Origin: Bin87 sp965261925
Lineage (GTDB): Bacteria > Chloroflexota > Dehalococcoidia > Lucifugimonadales > UBA3495
DNA: 64,000 bases
Direction of reading: 5' to 3'
NCBI GenBank assembly: GCA_965261925.1
Contig: OZ253486.1
Coordinates: 558,001 to 622,000, forward strand
Of this stretch, positions 8,060-17,054 are shown in pieces (the first letter of the stretch is position 1; each line of letters begins with the position of its first letter). Made by a program: the position numbers and the translations under genes. The notes beneath the pieces were generated by a model. It saw nothing but the letters and a program-made list of their open reading frames with translations. It was not told where the DNA came from and searched no databases.

Positions 8060-8980
8060 CTAGCTCTGCGGTTGGGGGCTGGGGGCGGCGGCCGGCGGTT
8101 GGGCCGGCGCGCGGGCGCTGACCGCAAACGCGCCCGCCAGGATCAGCGCCAGACCGATAAATGCCGCGAATGGCAGCCGCTCGCCCAGCACCACGGCGCC
8201 CAGCACCACCGCGACCACCGGGAAGAACAGCGGCACCAATGAACTGCGCATGGCGCCAACCCGGCGAATGACCACGAAATAGACGCTGAAGCCGGTCCCG
8301 GTCAAGACCCCAGTGGCGAGAATGGCGGCGATTGCCCCCAGACCGGGGTTCAGGGTGAGCGGCGCCTCCGCCGCAAACGCCACGGGTACCAGGACCACGC
8401 TGCCGAAGATCATGGAGCCGGTAACCATGGCGCGTGGATTCAGATCGGTCTGCCGACGGGCGTAAATCGCTCCCAACGTGTGGCTCAACGGGCCAACGAA
8501 GGTGATAACGATGCCCAAAATTTGGTCGCCCGCGTTGGCCAACACGGATGGCCCCATCAATAGAACAACGCCGGCGAGCCCAACCACACCGCCAACCAGC
8601 GCCCGGCGGGTGAATGTCTCCTCGGCCAGGAACAGTGGCGCCAGCACAACGGCCAGGATTGGCATGGTGCCGAACAGGATGCCGTCCAACCCGCTCTCAA
8701 TATGTTGCTGGCCCCAGGCGACGGTGCCGAAGGGAATGGCCCCGGTCAGCAGGCCGAGACCGAGCAGCGGGATCCATCCCTGGCGGGTGCGTGGCAGCCG
8801 CGCGCCGGAAGCGCGCATTACGATCCAGCATATGAGCGCCGACATCAGCGCCCGGAGCGCGGCGATAACGAGCGGCGAGATCTCCTTGACGGCGATGTTG
8901 ATGAACAGAAACGTGCTGCCCACCAGTACCGACGCCGCCAGGAGCAGGCCCCAGTCGGCCAGTGAAATCGAGCGGTTCAA
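8060..8980 (-). CDS. EamA/DMT-family permease
   Basis: A 306-residue drug/metabolite transporter with two EamA repeats of five helices each. The first repeat (about 10-140) holds LVGSTFLFINIAVKEISPLV and ends with GLAGVVLLMGP; the second (about 155-290) ends with FIGLALILAGAFAVSAR. A Pro/Ala-rich cytoplasmic tail follows. Such proteins export metabolites or amino acids. The start is TTG at 8980, chosen because TAGGAGG lies about eight bases upstream. It is divergent from the HxlR regulator at 9112; regulation by that protein is likely. Confidence 0.88.
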   Translation of the reverse strand: MNRSISLADWGLLLAASVLVGSTFLFINIAVKEISPLVIAALRALMSALICWIVMRASGARLPRTRQGWIPLLGLGLLTGAIPFGTVAWGQQHIESGLDGILFGTMPILAVVLAPLFLAEETFTRRALVGGVVGLAGVVLLMGPSVLANAGDQILGIVITFVGPLSHTLGAIYARRQTDLNPRAMVTGSMIFGSVVLVPVAFAAEAPLTLNPGLGAIAAILATGVLTGTGFSVYFVVIRRVGAMRSSLVPLFFPVVAVVLGAVVLGERLPFAAFIGLALILAGAFAVSARAPAQPPAAAPSPQPQS

Positions 8981-9014
8981 GGCGTGGGCCTCCTAGCCGG
9001 CGGAGTGATATTGA

Positions 9015-9073
9015 TTGCAATTTGCAAGTAATTGTATTGAGTGATTATACTAAACTACTTGCGGGTTGCAAGT
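9015..9073. promoter_or_regulatory. Putative HxlR operator repeats in divergent promoter
   Basis: The 131-base AT-rich gap between the permease and the HxlR gene holds an inverted repeat ACTTGC-GGGTT-GCAAGT (9057-9073) and two direct copies of the self-palindromic TTGCAA (9015-9020, 9022-9027). These could be operators for the divergent regulator. Binding is inference. Confidence 0.5.
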
Positions 9074-9111
9074 CATTTGCAGGGGAATTCTAAAACCGGT
9101 ACGGTAGACGC

Positions 9112-9585
9112 ATGATTTACGAGCCGAAGGAATGCCCAATTCGGTACGGGCTGGGCGTATTCGGGGATCGCTGGTCCCTATTGATAATCCGCGACATGAT
9201 GTTTCGCGGCTCCACCCGGTTTCAGGACTTCTTGGACGCGGGCGAGGGCATTGCAACCAATGTGCTGTCCGACCGGCTCAGTCGACTCGAAGCGCAGCAA
9301 ATTGTCAGCCGGCAAAGGAACCCGGCCAACCGGCGCCAGGTACTGTATGAACTGACGGACAAGGGAAAAGACCTGCTCCCAGTCATGCTGGCAGTAATCG
9401 GCTGGGCCGAAAAACATGATCCGGAAACCAAGGTTTCCAGCGAGTTTGCCGAGCGAATACGGACTGATATATTTGGAGTCAGGGACGAAATGCTGGACGC
9501 TATGAAACCCTCGAGCTCGACGCGAATTTCGCCACGCTTGATCGACCGGATTACTGACGTACAGTTAGAGTCGCCGGGCAAGTGA
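9112..9585 (+). CDS. HxlR-family transcriptional regulator
   Basis: A 157-residue winged-helix regulator. The N-terminal block (CPIRYGLGVFGDRWSLLIIRD) and the recognition-helix region (GIATNVLSDRLSRLEAQQIV) followed by the wing (RRQVLYELTDKGKDLLPVM) are the HxlR signature. It has only one cysteine near the N-terminus, the position used for redox or electrophile sensing in several relatives. It has a C-terminal extension of about 45 residues. It is divergently transcribed from an EamA permease, the usual arrangement for a regulator that controls an efflux gene. Confidence 0.9.
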   Translation: MIYEPKECPIRYGLGVFGDRWSLLIIRDMMFRGSTRFQDFLDAGEGIATNVLSDRLSRLEAQQIVSRQRNPANRRQVLYELTDKGKDLLPVMLAVIGWAEKHDPETKVSSEFAERIRTDIFGVRDEMLDAMKPSSSTRISPRLIDRITDVQLESPGK

Positions 9586-10105
9586 GGTTGCCAGTAATGC
9601 CATCTGCCTGGCTCGGGACGGTTTATCCGCCGGCGGCTTGAGCGAAAACAGTTGCCGATATGGCAGCGCCGCCCGGGCGGTCTCGCCCGGGTGTAGCGCC
9701 CATCTTCCTCCACCTTGCTTCCAGCGGCCCTGACGCTCGATCTCGCGGCTATATGCGCCCTTCTGGAGCCATGCGCCTCGCCATGCCGACGCGCCCGGCA
9801 CCAGCCAATCCAACGCTTCGGGCAGCTGCGTTTCCTCCCTCGACCGCGGGGAAACCACCATCGGCTGGTTCAGGGCATCCCCCTTGTTCAGGGCATTCCC
9901 CTTCTTCAGAGCATCCCCGGGTTTGCCACCGGAGGCACAGCAATCCGGCGCGCTACCCTGTCGACGGGGCTGCGCCGGACGCTGCGGTGTGCCAGGCGTC
10001 CATAAGGAGAAGGAGCGTGAAGCTTCTCGGGGAGAAGGCCCCGGCAGAGCCTTCTCCCACCTTGGACCGGACGTTTGCCTGAAACGGCCCGATTGTTCGC
10101 GTGGC
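9586..10105. other. Intergenic region, no supported gene
   Basis: 520 bases between convergent genes. Open frames here lack family signals. It holds a triple 18-bp repeat (9868-9921) and a 10-bp stem GGGAGAAGGC/GCCTTCTCCC at 10030-10058 without a T-run. Confidence 0.6.
9868..9921. repeat. 18-bp tandem repeat, three copies
   Basis: Units 9868-9885, 9886-9903 and 9904-9921 follow GTTCAGGGCATCCCCCTT with one to five changes. They lie in non-coding DNA. Confidence 0.85.
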
Positions 10106-12475
10106 TCAGTTACCGTCGCCCGGCCCGGGGACGGTTAGATCTACCAATGCGGTCAACTCCCTGCCGTCAGCGGTGCAAATCGCCCCCTGGGCGCCACAAT
10201 AATCGGGAACGGGCAGCGCGATTCTCACATCGTTGGAGGAGTTGGGATTGACTTTGATCTCCCAACGGATGTTGCTGGGCCGGTCCAGCCGTCGCGCCCC
10301 GATAACCGAGCCCCCGGTAACCGTAAACGCATGGTCCCTCAAGGTCTTGTAGCTGAAGCGCGCGCCCGGTTCTTCGCTGAACGTCAACTCGAAGGTGAAC
10401 GCGGTACGACCGTTATGGGATTCCGGCACGTCTCCGATACTGGCCGTAAGTTGCGGCACTTGCAGGCCGGTGATGGTTGTCCCGGGTCGTGTGGTTCGAC
10501 TGGTGGAACCGCCCACACGCATGATGACCTTTCCGGTGGCTGCGTCGTAGCCCACGTTTTCGTTCGTCAACACCCCATTCAAAAGAGAATAGTTCACCGT
10601 GACTGCGTTGGGGAAATCCCCTCCGGAAGCATCGGGCAATCCCAGAGCTACCTCGAATACCGGTATGTCGCTGGGCCTCACTGGGGTGTTGCCCAGGATC
10701 GCCATGACCGATCCAAACACATCGTTCCTGGTCCAGATCTCCGGTTCGCCTTCTTCGGGGGACGGGAATTTCAGAGATCCCATGTGGGTTTCGACACCCG
10801 TGGATTTGTCGGTGATCCACAGTCCGAACCAGCGTCCGTCAGAGTCGTCGTCACCGTCCTTGGCAACGCGGACTGAGTAGTTGCCCTCGCTCCAATCATA
10901 GGTCCGCCTGACGCTGGTAAAGGGACCACCAAAGTTGCCCGCTTCAGTCCATCCGTCGCCGACGACCCTCGCTGATGTCGCCGCGTCCTGCGAATCCCAA
11001 CGGTTGAAAATCACCCCCTTGCCCTGGGACCCGTCCGTGCCCGGTTTATCCACATCGGTACGCAGTCCGAACGCGAACCGAATGCCTTCCAGATGACCCC
11101 AACCCAGCGCAATGACGAGGACCTGGTCTTCCGAGAAGTGCCCGGGGTCTTCGCGAATGTTGAAGTCCATCTCGACCGACGGACTGCCGGGTGTGTCCTG
11201 TTCCCAGTCCCATTGGATGGCCGTCATCACTTCCGGCAAGGCCGTCAGCCCGGCATCCACCTTGTGGTTCGGGTTCTCGCCCCTCCCACGACTCGACAGA
11301 TCGGGCAACAACCCTCCTGAACTTCCGGAGATCGATCCGCCTCCCTGGGCGCCCATAGCAGGATCACCGTTCTGGGCCAAGGAGTTGCCCGGGATGGCGA
11401 TGCCATCGCTGTCCACGTCAAAAAATGAAACGCGATACTCGAAGACCAACTTGGACGTGCCGCTTCCGCTGGCGTAGTTTGCCGAGCGCGTAACCGTGTC
11501 CCCGAAGGCCTCCGATCTGATTCTGGCGTCCACATCGCCATTGACAACGACGGCCCGGTCGAATCGGGCTTCAATTTTGATAGCCTCACCGCGTATGTAG
11601 GTGTCCCCGTACTGAGGCGTGGATGAGATACGGACGCTTTGCAGTTGCGGTCTCGTGCTGCTCCCTTTGACCTTATGATTCGATTGGGTTCCGAGGCGAG
11701 CGTGGGTCAGGTTGGCGTTTCGGGGCGAGTCGCCTGTGCTTCGGATGGCGTCCGCATCATTGTGGTCCAGGGTCGATGTGTTATCGCCGATCCACACGCC
11801 ATTGGAATCGTTGTCAGAGGGATTGACAAGCGCTGCAAAAATCACCGTTTCGTCCCGGTGGCTAACGGGCACCAAGTCCCGGTTGCCCGAATCCAATCGA
11901 ATAAGAAAGGTGGTTTCGCCGTCCACACGTACCGATTCGCTGAACTCGACCGAAACCGCAATGAGCTCTCCGGAGCCGTAGGTGTCATCGCCGATGGCGC
12001 GTGTCCTCCACCCACCGGATTCAGCTTTACTGACCTCGTACATCTGAACGCCGTTATCGACGATGTGCGGTGCGTTGGTGTTGCTCGCCCGCGCCTGGAC
12101 CCTGGGCTGATTGTCGTGAGTAACGTAGATCAACCCCTCGTCCGCACTGGACAGTGATCCGCGGATTGCCCGCTGGGCCGACGCGCCAGGGTTCGCGCGG
12201 TTGCCGTTGTGCAACATGAGGCCGATGTCGTCGCCGATCACGGATATTTGGCCCGTTGGCGGAATGTCCGCTCCCGGCCACATTTCGCCTTGCCGATTTT
12301 GGGCCGCGCTGCTGGCAAACGTAGCGGGTTCAGATCCGTCCGAGTTGGCCGAAACTGAAAGCGGCACCGAGTTTGCCAGGAAGAGGGTCGAAACTACTAC
12401 CAGACAAACTGCTAAAAGCCGCCTCGACGCAAATCTTGTTCGCAATTGGTTCAATTTGAATTGATGAATGAACAC
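10106..12475 (-). CDS. Large exported surface protein of unknown function
   Basis: A 789-residue protein with an N-terminal signal peptide (RRLLAVCLVVVSTLFLANS, cleavage near residue 43). It is rich in Gly, Ser, Asp and Asn and beta-strand-like. Residues about 150-280 and 290-390 look like related beta-sandwich modules (YGSGELIAVSVEFSESVRVD and RGEAIKIEARFDRAVVVNGD), both resembling repeated cadherin/Ig-like domains of bacterial surface proteins. A middle part (about 420-580) is rich in Trp and Gly. The last 100 residues hold another strand-rich module with a Cys pair (CGAQGAIC). GTG start with GGGAGGG upstream. No membrane anchor is visible at the C-terminus. Function unknown; adhesion or substrate binding is a guess. 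Confidence 0.75.
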   Translation of the reverse strand: MFIHQFKLNQLRTRFASRRLLAVCLVVVSTLFLANSVPLSVSANSDGSEPATFASSAAQNRQGEMWPGADIPPTGQISVIGDDIGLMLHNGNRANPGASAQRAIRGSLSSADEGLIYVTHDNQPRVQARASNTNAPHIVDNGVQMYEVSKAESGGWRTRAIGDDTYGSGELIAVSVEFSESVRVDGETTFLIRLDSGNRDLVPVSHRDETVIFAALVNPSDNDSNGVWIGDNTSTLDHNDADAIRSTGDSPRNANLTHARLGTQSNHKVKGSSTRPQLQSVRISSTPQYGDTYIRGEAIKIEARFDRAVVVNGDVDARIRSEAFGDTVTRSANYASGSGTSKLVFEYRVSFFDVDSDGIAIPGNSLAQNGDPAMGAQGGGSISGSSGGLLPDLSSRGRGENPNHKVDAGLTALPEVMTAIQWDWEQDTPGSPSVEMDFNIREDPGHFSEDQVLVIALGWGHLEGIRFAFGLRTDVDKPGTDGSQGKGVIFNRWDSQDAATSARVVGDGWTEAGNFGGPFTSVRRTYDWSEGNYSVRVAKDGDDDSDGRWFGLWITDKSTGVETHMGSLKFPSPEEGEPEIWTRNDVFGSVMAILGNTPVRPSDIPVFEVALGLPDASGGDFPNAVTVNYSLLNGVLTNENVGYDAATGKVIMRVGGSTSRTTRPGTTITGLQVPQLTASIGDVPESHNGRTAFTFELTFSEEPGARFSYKTLRDHAFTVTGGSVIGARRLDRPSNIRWEIKVNPNSSNDVRIALPVPDYCGAQGAICTADGRELTALVDLTVPGPGDGN

Positions 12476-13551
12476 TTGGATACCCTCCCATCTGCTATGC
12501 GTCCCCGGTTCCAGTCATAGGGGCCATCGATGCCGTAGGCGAAACATTCGAGGTGATAAGGTGAACTTTGGCCGGCGATCAATAGAATATTGCGCCCGCC
12601 ACGTCAGCGGCCTGCAATCGAAGATGTCATCGCGCCGAATGCTTCCGTATCGCGCCCCCCTGGACGCCGAGTGTCCTGCTGATCCCTGCATTCTTTCGTT
12701 GCTGCGAAGCGCTGTTACGCGCTGATGTTCCGGAGCTACACCTTGCATTGGGTATGAGCGTGTTGCTGCCGCATCACCCGACATGCGTTGAAATCCCTGT
12801 GCTGGAGAATGGGCCCTTTCGTCGGTCACATAAGCGTTCCTCCTTGCGTGCGGGTGCTTGACCGCTGTCATACAGCGCGTGGCTGGCCTCGCGACAACGT
12901 GAGCGAGTGAGTCGGAACGCCTCGGCTAGTCGGGCGTCGCGCGCGCGCGCTCGGTGACTACGGACGGTAGCATCCAGGTGCTGGAAAGTCTGTGCACTAG
13001 CCTCTTTTCGACATTGAGTACAGCATAGGTACGCAAAGCGTTTACTGGATGGTGCAGCGGTCAACTACCGCGACCTATGATACGCAATGATATGAAAATA
13101 CGCTACATAATATGTGTGGAACAACGAACATAATGCTTATGATGTAAATTCAGCGCCGGATTCGTGTGCAAACACCGCTGATGCTTCCCGAAATGCGAAA
13201 TCGGGCAGGACTCGGGCGGAGGCTACCGTCGGGGCACAGGCGACGAATATCGGCATTGACCCCGGCCTGATTTGAACCGTTGCCCGACTGGGGCATGTTC
13301 AACCGTCGTCGGCGCGCGAATCGCTCAGTCGCGCGTACAGTTCAAATCCCGCATCCACGGCACCATCCCGAGGCTTCGGTCTCATCGGGCCGCGGCAAAG
13401 CAAGGTTTGGCGGGCTCCGCCACAATCGAGCCCGAACGGTTACTGCGGCAAACAACCCCGTATCGTGCAAGTACGGGAGACACCGTCAGGAGGCAAGGGA
13501 GATCGCGCAGGAATTCCCCGGTGTTGGCACGGTCAGACGACTGAGCCCGAA
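12476..13551. other. Long intergenic region, nothing recognised
   Basis: About 1,076 bases without a gene I can support on either strand. A short AT-rich stretch lies at 13070-13150. A tRNA-like T-arm phrase near 13349 does not fold (see rejected items). The promoter of the surface protein should be near 12480-12560. Confidence 0.55.
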
Positions 13552-15228
13552 TCAGTTCACGCGGGTGATGCGGTCCTGCTGACCGGGGGAAACCGCATCG
13601 ACGCCGGCGAAGTAGGCGACCAACGCGTCCAGGTCAATCTCCCCGCCGGTTCGCTGGGCGCCCTCGGTGAGGACGTCGAATCCGCCACCACCGTCGGCCA
13701 GGAAGCTGTTGACGGTGACACGATAGGTGCGATCGAGATTGATCGCGACACCGTCAATCGTGATGCTGGCTGCGTCCACCCTCGAGCCGACTGGCCGGGA
13801 CGCGTCCCAGGTGTAGCTGAACCCAGCGGAGACCTGGAGGACCCTCCTCGTACCCGCCTCGAGGTCGGCGAACTGCACCTCAAGCAGATCGTCGATCTGG
13901 GCGCCGGTCAGGGACATGGTGACCAGGCTATTGCCAAAAGGATTGACCCCAAAAGCCTCCCCAAAGGTCAACACACCGCCGGCCTCGTCGCCGGACGCGG
14001 CGTACCGTATGTCCTCCCGGATGCCGCCCTGGTTCATGAAGGCCACCACGGCGCCCCCATCATCGATGCCACTGGTGGCAGCCAGGTGGGCGTCTGCTAT
14101 TACATCGCCCAAAGCGGACTCTCCCGCCTCGTTCTGCTGACGGGTGATGTCGGCGGTTACGGTTCCGACCACGGCGTTGGCTCGGGGCGCCGACAGGACG
14201 TCATACCGGTCAATGAGCGCGGTGAGCGCGGGAACGGGCGTCACGCCGGCCTGGGAGTTGGGCTGGTTGTTGATCGCCCGCACCGTGAGGTCCCCGGTGT
14301 CCCGATGCAGGGTGGCGTCGATGACGGTGAAGAGGCGGCCGCGATTGTCGGCCATGGTCACCCACTTGCCGCTGATCTCGCAGATAAACTCATCATTGGT
14401 GTGTCCCGCGATCACCAGATCCACCGCGCCATCCAACCTTGCCGCGACCTCGGCAACCGGCCCGCTGAGACCTGAGCCGCAGTCATTCTGCCCGCCGTCG
14501 GAGAAGCCGCCCTCGTGGAGCAGGACTACTATCGCCTCGATACCGTCCTGGCGAAGCTGTGGGATCAGGGCATTGACGGTTTGCGCCTCGTCCTGGAAGG
14601 TGAGACCCGCCACACCGGAGCGGGCAACTATTTGGGGGGTTGCTTCCAGGGTCATCCCAATGAACGCCACCCTGATCCCCTGGTAATCGCGGATGGCGTA
14701 GGGTGGGAAGACGGTGTTTCCGGTGTTGTCGTCGATGACATTGGCGGCGAGGAACTGAAAGTCCGCGCCGTCGAAGGAATCGCCGTCCAGGTCGCCGTCG
14801 ACGGGGTGTGAGCCGCCTTGTTGCATCCGCAGCAACTCGGCGGGTCCCTCGTCGAATTCATGGTTGCCCACCCCGTTGAAATCCAGGCCGATCAGGTTCA
14901 TGGCTTCAATGGTGGGTTCGTCGTGGAACAGGGCAGAGATCAGGGGCGAGGCGCCAATGAGATCGCCGGCAGACACGAACGCCGAGTTCTGAGCGCCGGC
15001 CCGGGCGGCCGCGATGTTGGCGGCCAGGTAGTCGGCGCGACCCACGCCGCCGAATGAATCCGAAGACGTGGCGATGTGGCCGTGGAAGTCGTTGATGGCG
15101 ACAATGCGAAGCTCCACTTCCGCCGGTTCGCCGGCCTCGGGCGCGGCAGGGACGGGCCCACCGGATGCGCATCCGAAAGCCAGGGACGTCGCCACCAAGA
15201 ACAGCAGTAAGATCGAAAGCTGATTCAT
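13552..15228 (-). CDS. Lipoprotein 5'-nucleotidase/2',3'-cyclic phosphodiesterase
   Basis: A 558-residue exported metallophosphoesterase of the UshA/NutA family that hydrolyses nucleotides outside the cytoplasm to release phosphate and nucleosides. It has a lipoprotein signal with lipobox LAFGC (Cys20). The dimetal site is visible: NDFHGH (46-51), SAGDL (86-90), GNHEF (121-125), and the later HE and GHTND histidines. The C-terminal substrate domain has NQGGIRED and FLADGGGGFDV, the adenine-binding and closing motifs of the family. GGAG precedes the ATG, inside a duplicated 15-base segment. Low-phosphate or nucleotide scavenging is the likely role. Confidence 0.93.
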   Translation of the reverse strand: MNQLSILLLFLVATSLAFGCASGGPVPAAPEAGEPAEVELRIVAINDFHGHIATSSDSFGGVGRADYLAANIAAARAGAQNSAFVSAGDLIGASPLISALFHDEPTIEAMNLIGLDFNGVGNHEFDEGPAELLRMQQGGSHPVDGDLDGDSFDGADFQFLAANVIDDNTGNTVFPPYAIRDYQGIRVAFIGMTLEATPQIVARSGVAGLTFQDEAQTVNALIPQLRQDGIEAIVVLLHEGGFSDGGQNDCGSGLSGPVAEVAARLDGAVDLVIAGHTNDEFICEISGKWVTMADNRGRLFTVIDATLHRDTGDLTVRAINNQPNSQAGVTPVPALTALIDRYDVLSAPRANAVVGTVTADITRQQNEAGESALGDVIADAHLAATSGIDDGGAVVAFMNQGGIREDIRYAASGDEAGGVLTFGEAFGVNPFGNSLVTMSLTGAQIDDLLEVQFADLEAGTRRVLQVSAGFSYTWDASRPVGSRVDAASITIDGVAINLDRTYRVTVNSFLADGGGGFDVLTEGAQRTGGEIDLDALVAYFAGVDAVSPGQQDRITRVN

Positions 15229-15571
15229 TTAGCTCCGTGGCAACCAGCTCCGTGGCAACACTCTACGCAAGGTACTGACGCTCGGGACCAGGCCCGATGC
15301 CGGTTGGTTGCCTGGCCAGATCACCTGGAACGCGGCCTCCGACCGGCGATACTTCCTTGGCAGGGGTATGAGGGAGGAGTATGGCATTTATGCTGGTCAG
15401 TTGGTGAGAACGCTTTCGCGGACCGCTGACACACAGACCGGGCACAAATCGAGAACTCGGGGGTGCACCGTCGCGGCGCACCCCCAAATCATGCTCGCCG
15501 TTCAGCGCCGCGTGGGCGGTGAACGCATGGGCGACTTCTTCTGCTAAGCCGCGACTGCCAAGCCGCGACTG
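15229..15571. other. Intergenic region with two tandem duplications
   Basis: 343 bases with no supported gene. One end carries a 15-bp duplication (15231-15260) holding the ribosome binding site of the nucleotidase; the other carries a 14-bp triplicate (15545-15586) at the stop of the ThuA gene. Confidence 0.6.
15231..15260. repeat. 15-bp tandem duplication including a ribosome binding site
   Basis: AGCTCCGTGGCAACC (15231-15245) is repeated at 15246-15260 with one change. On the minus strand each copy holds GGAG; the copy next to the nucleotidase ATG is the one in position to work. Confidence 0.85.
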
Positions 15572-15586
15572 CTAGGCCGCGACTTT
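15545..15586. repeat. 14-bp tandem repeat, three copies, at a stop codon
   Basis: TAAGCCGCGACTGC, CAAGCCGCGACTGC and TAGGCCGCGACTTT run from 15545 to 15586. The last copy is the end of the ThuA-like gene, whose TAG stop (15572-15574) crosses the unit border. Confidence 0.85.
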
Positions 15587-16276
15587 CGTGGCAGCCCACT
15601 TCACACCGTTGAGCACCAACCGCTGGAACTCCGGCGTCTCGAAGCTCCGGCCATCGTGCCCCAGGAGCAGGACAAAGACGTTGCCGTCGCCGTACTTGCG
15701 CGTCCACCCCAGCGGATAAGTTCCTCCCGGCATGAACGTGGGGCTGCGGTCCGGCCCCCACGGATACGTTCCGTCTTCGGCGTTACCGGTGAGGAAGACG
15801 TCGCTACCGTCCTTGATTGCCAAGTTCATGTAGAGCTCGTCGTTGGTTGAAAAATCAGCGATTCCGGAGGCTCCGGGGTGAGCGGCATCGCTGACGTTAA
15901 CCGTGAACTGCCCGTAGGGCGGATGGTAGCTGGTGCCGGAAATCCAGCCCCCGCCGGTGATGTCGTGGTACTCGGGCCATGCTGCCGCCACACAGGTGGC
16001 GATGTGTATGCAGACGAACGCCCCGCCGCCGCCTACGTATTCCCGCAGGCCCTCCATTTCAGACGCCGAAAGGGTCCAGTCGCCGAAGTCCGGCACGTTC
16101 TCTCGGCGGGTGTTGAACACTAGGGCGTCGTAGCCGCTCATTGCCGACCGGTCGGCGAGCGGCGACGCATCCTCGGTAACCGTGACGTCGTGACCGGCGC
16201 CCTTGAGAAAGGTCTCCAAAATGGGCGTCGACTCCTCGTACGGATGACGTCCTCCAGACACTACCAGAAGCTTCAT
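15572..16276 (-). CDS. ThuA-like domain protein
   Basis: A 234-residue protein of the trehalose-utilisation ThuA group, which has a class I glutamine amidotransferase-like fold but lacks its catalytic triad. Visible blocks: VVSGGRHPYEES at the N-terminus, SGYDALVFNTRRE, a central GGGGAFVCIHIAT (where a nucleophile Cys would be in amidotransferases), and the C-terminal PLGWTRKYGDGNVFVLLLGHDG strand-turn. ThuA proteins take part in sugar catabolism and often sit with dehydrogenases; here no sugar genes are close. GGAGG precedes the ATG at 16276. Cytoplasmic. Confidence 0.88.
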   Translation of the reverse strand: MKLLVVSGGRHPYEESTPILETFLKGAGHDVTVTEDASPLADRSAMSGYDALVFNTRRENVPDFGDWTLSASEMEGLREYVGGGGAFVCIHIATCVAAAWPEYHDITGGGWISGTSYHPPYGQFTVNVSDAAHPGASGIADFSTNDELYMNLAIKDGSDVFLTGNAEDGTYPWGPDRSPTFMPGGTYPLGWTRKYGDGNVFVLLLGHDGRSFETPEFQRLVLNGVKWAATKVAA

Positions 16277-17054
16277 AATTCTTTACCTCCAACCAAGTGC
16301 CACGGATTGTAGAGACACCGACCGCCGGTGGCAAATCGCGGGCAGATGCCCGGCTTGAGGGATCAGGGCAGCAGCGGTCACCGGCGGTCCCGCTGAGCCG
16401 ACGCCACCGCCGCCCACAGATTTGGATGTGGCCGCTGGGCCGACGACGAATACCGGGCAATCGCCCGGTTAAACGGCCTGGGCGACGTGCAGACCGTCGG
16501 TGTTGGGCTTGAAGACAAGGCCCAGAATCCCGACTCGCAGGCCGTCGATGGCTTCGCCAAATCGCTCCCGCAGCGCGTAGACCGGCAGCGGTCTTTGCCG
16601 GTTGTTGATGTTGATGACCGACCGCAGCAGCTCCACGTTGGCGCCGCTGGTCAGGGCAACGTTGTCCAGGGCCCGCATGTCTTTCGGGAAGCAGGACCCG
16701 CCGCGTCCGACGCCGGCGTAGATCCGCCCGCCGGTTCGAGGGTCCATGGCCATGCCGTCGCTGACGGCGTCGATCCGCCCTGTCGCCTACCGCGCCGACC
16801 GCAGGGAGCCGCGCTCGAAGGGGTAGCCGGCCGACGCGGCGTTGGCGTCGCGCGCGGTAATATTCGACAAACATTGTACGCATTTCTGCTAGATGGTCGC
16901 AAATCAAGAAAAGTAAAATCAATGCGATCCGCTGGGAACGGTTTTGGCCGTCCCATGTTTTGCATTGGGCGAGGGCAGATGGTACGGCGTCAGTAACGAT
17001 AACCAGATACTACCGTGAGCGTGAGCAGGACAACGTGCGGGGGAAGAGGCTGAG
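16277..17054. other. Intergenic region with a gene fragment
   Basis: 778 bases between ThuA and FN3 genes. The only recognisable content is a UDP-glucose dehydrogenase fragment (16469-16787). The promoter of the FN3 gene should lie in the AT-richer part at 16850-17040. Confidence 0.55.
16469..16787 (-). pseudogene. UDP-glucose/nucleotide-sugar 6-dehydrogenase fragment
   Basis: About 100 codons matching the middle of UDP-glucose dehydrogenase: the catalytic block GRGGSCFPKDMRALD with its active-site Cys, then LLRSVININNRQ and LRVGILGLVFKPNTDGL. The N-terminal NAD domain and the rest of the C-terminal domain are absent; a TAG closes the frame just upstream (about 16790) and a TAA just downstream. 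The tyrosine of the usual GYGGSCFPKD is Arg here. It is a remnant, not a working enzyme. Confidence 0.82.

Noticed and set aside
9868..9921. CRISPR-like array
   Set aside because: The 18-bp units are directly adjacent without spacers, and no cas gene is in the window.
10030..10058. Hairpin as a terminator for the surface protein or HxlR gene
   Set aside because: The 10-bp stem has no T-run on either strand, so intrinsic termination is not supported.
9565..10082. Open frames on both strands in the gap after the HxlR gene
   Set aside because: Low-complexity, Pro/Arg/Ala-rich translations typical of non-coding high-GC DNA, with no start signal.
12515..13064. Two minus-strand open frames upstream of the surface protein gene
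   Set aside because: Arg/Ser/His-rich composition without hydrophobic core or motif; they overlap each other and lack ribosome binding sites.
13340..13375. tRNA-like 3' end (GTTCAAATCCCGC followed by a CACCA-like end)
   Set aside because: The five bases before the supposed T-loop do not pair with those after it, no 7-bp acceptor stem can be formed with upstream sequence, and no anticodon arm is present.
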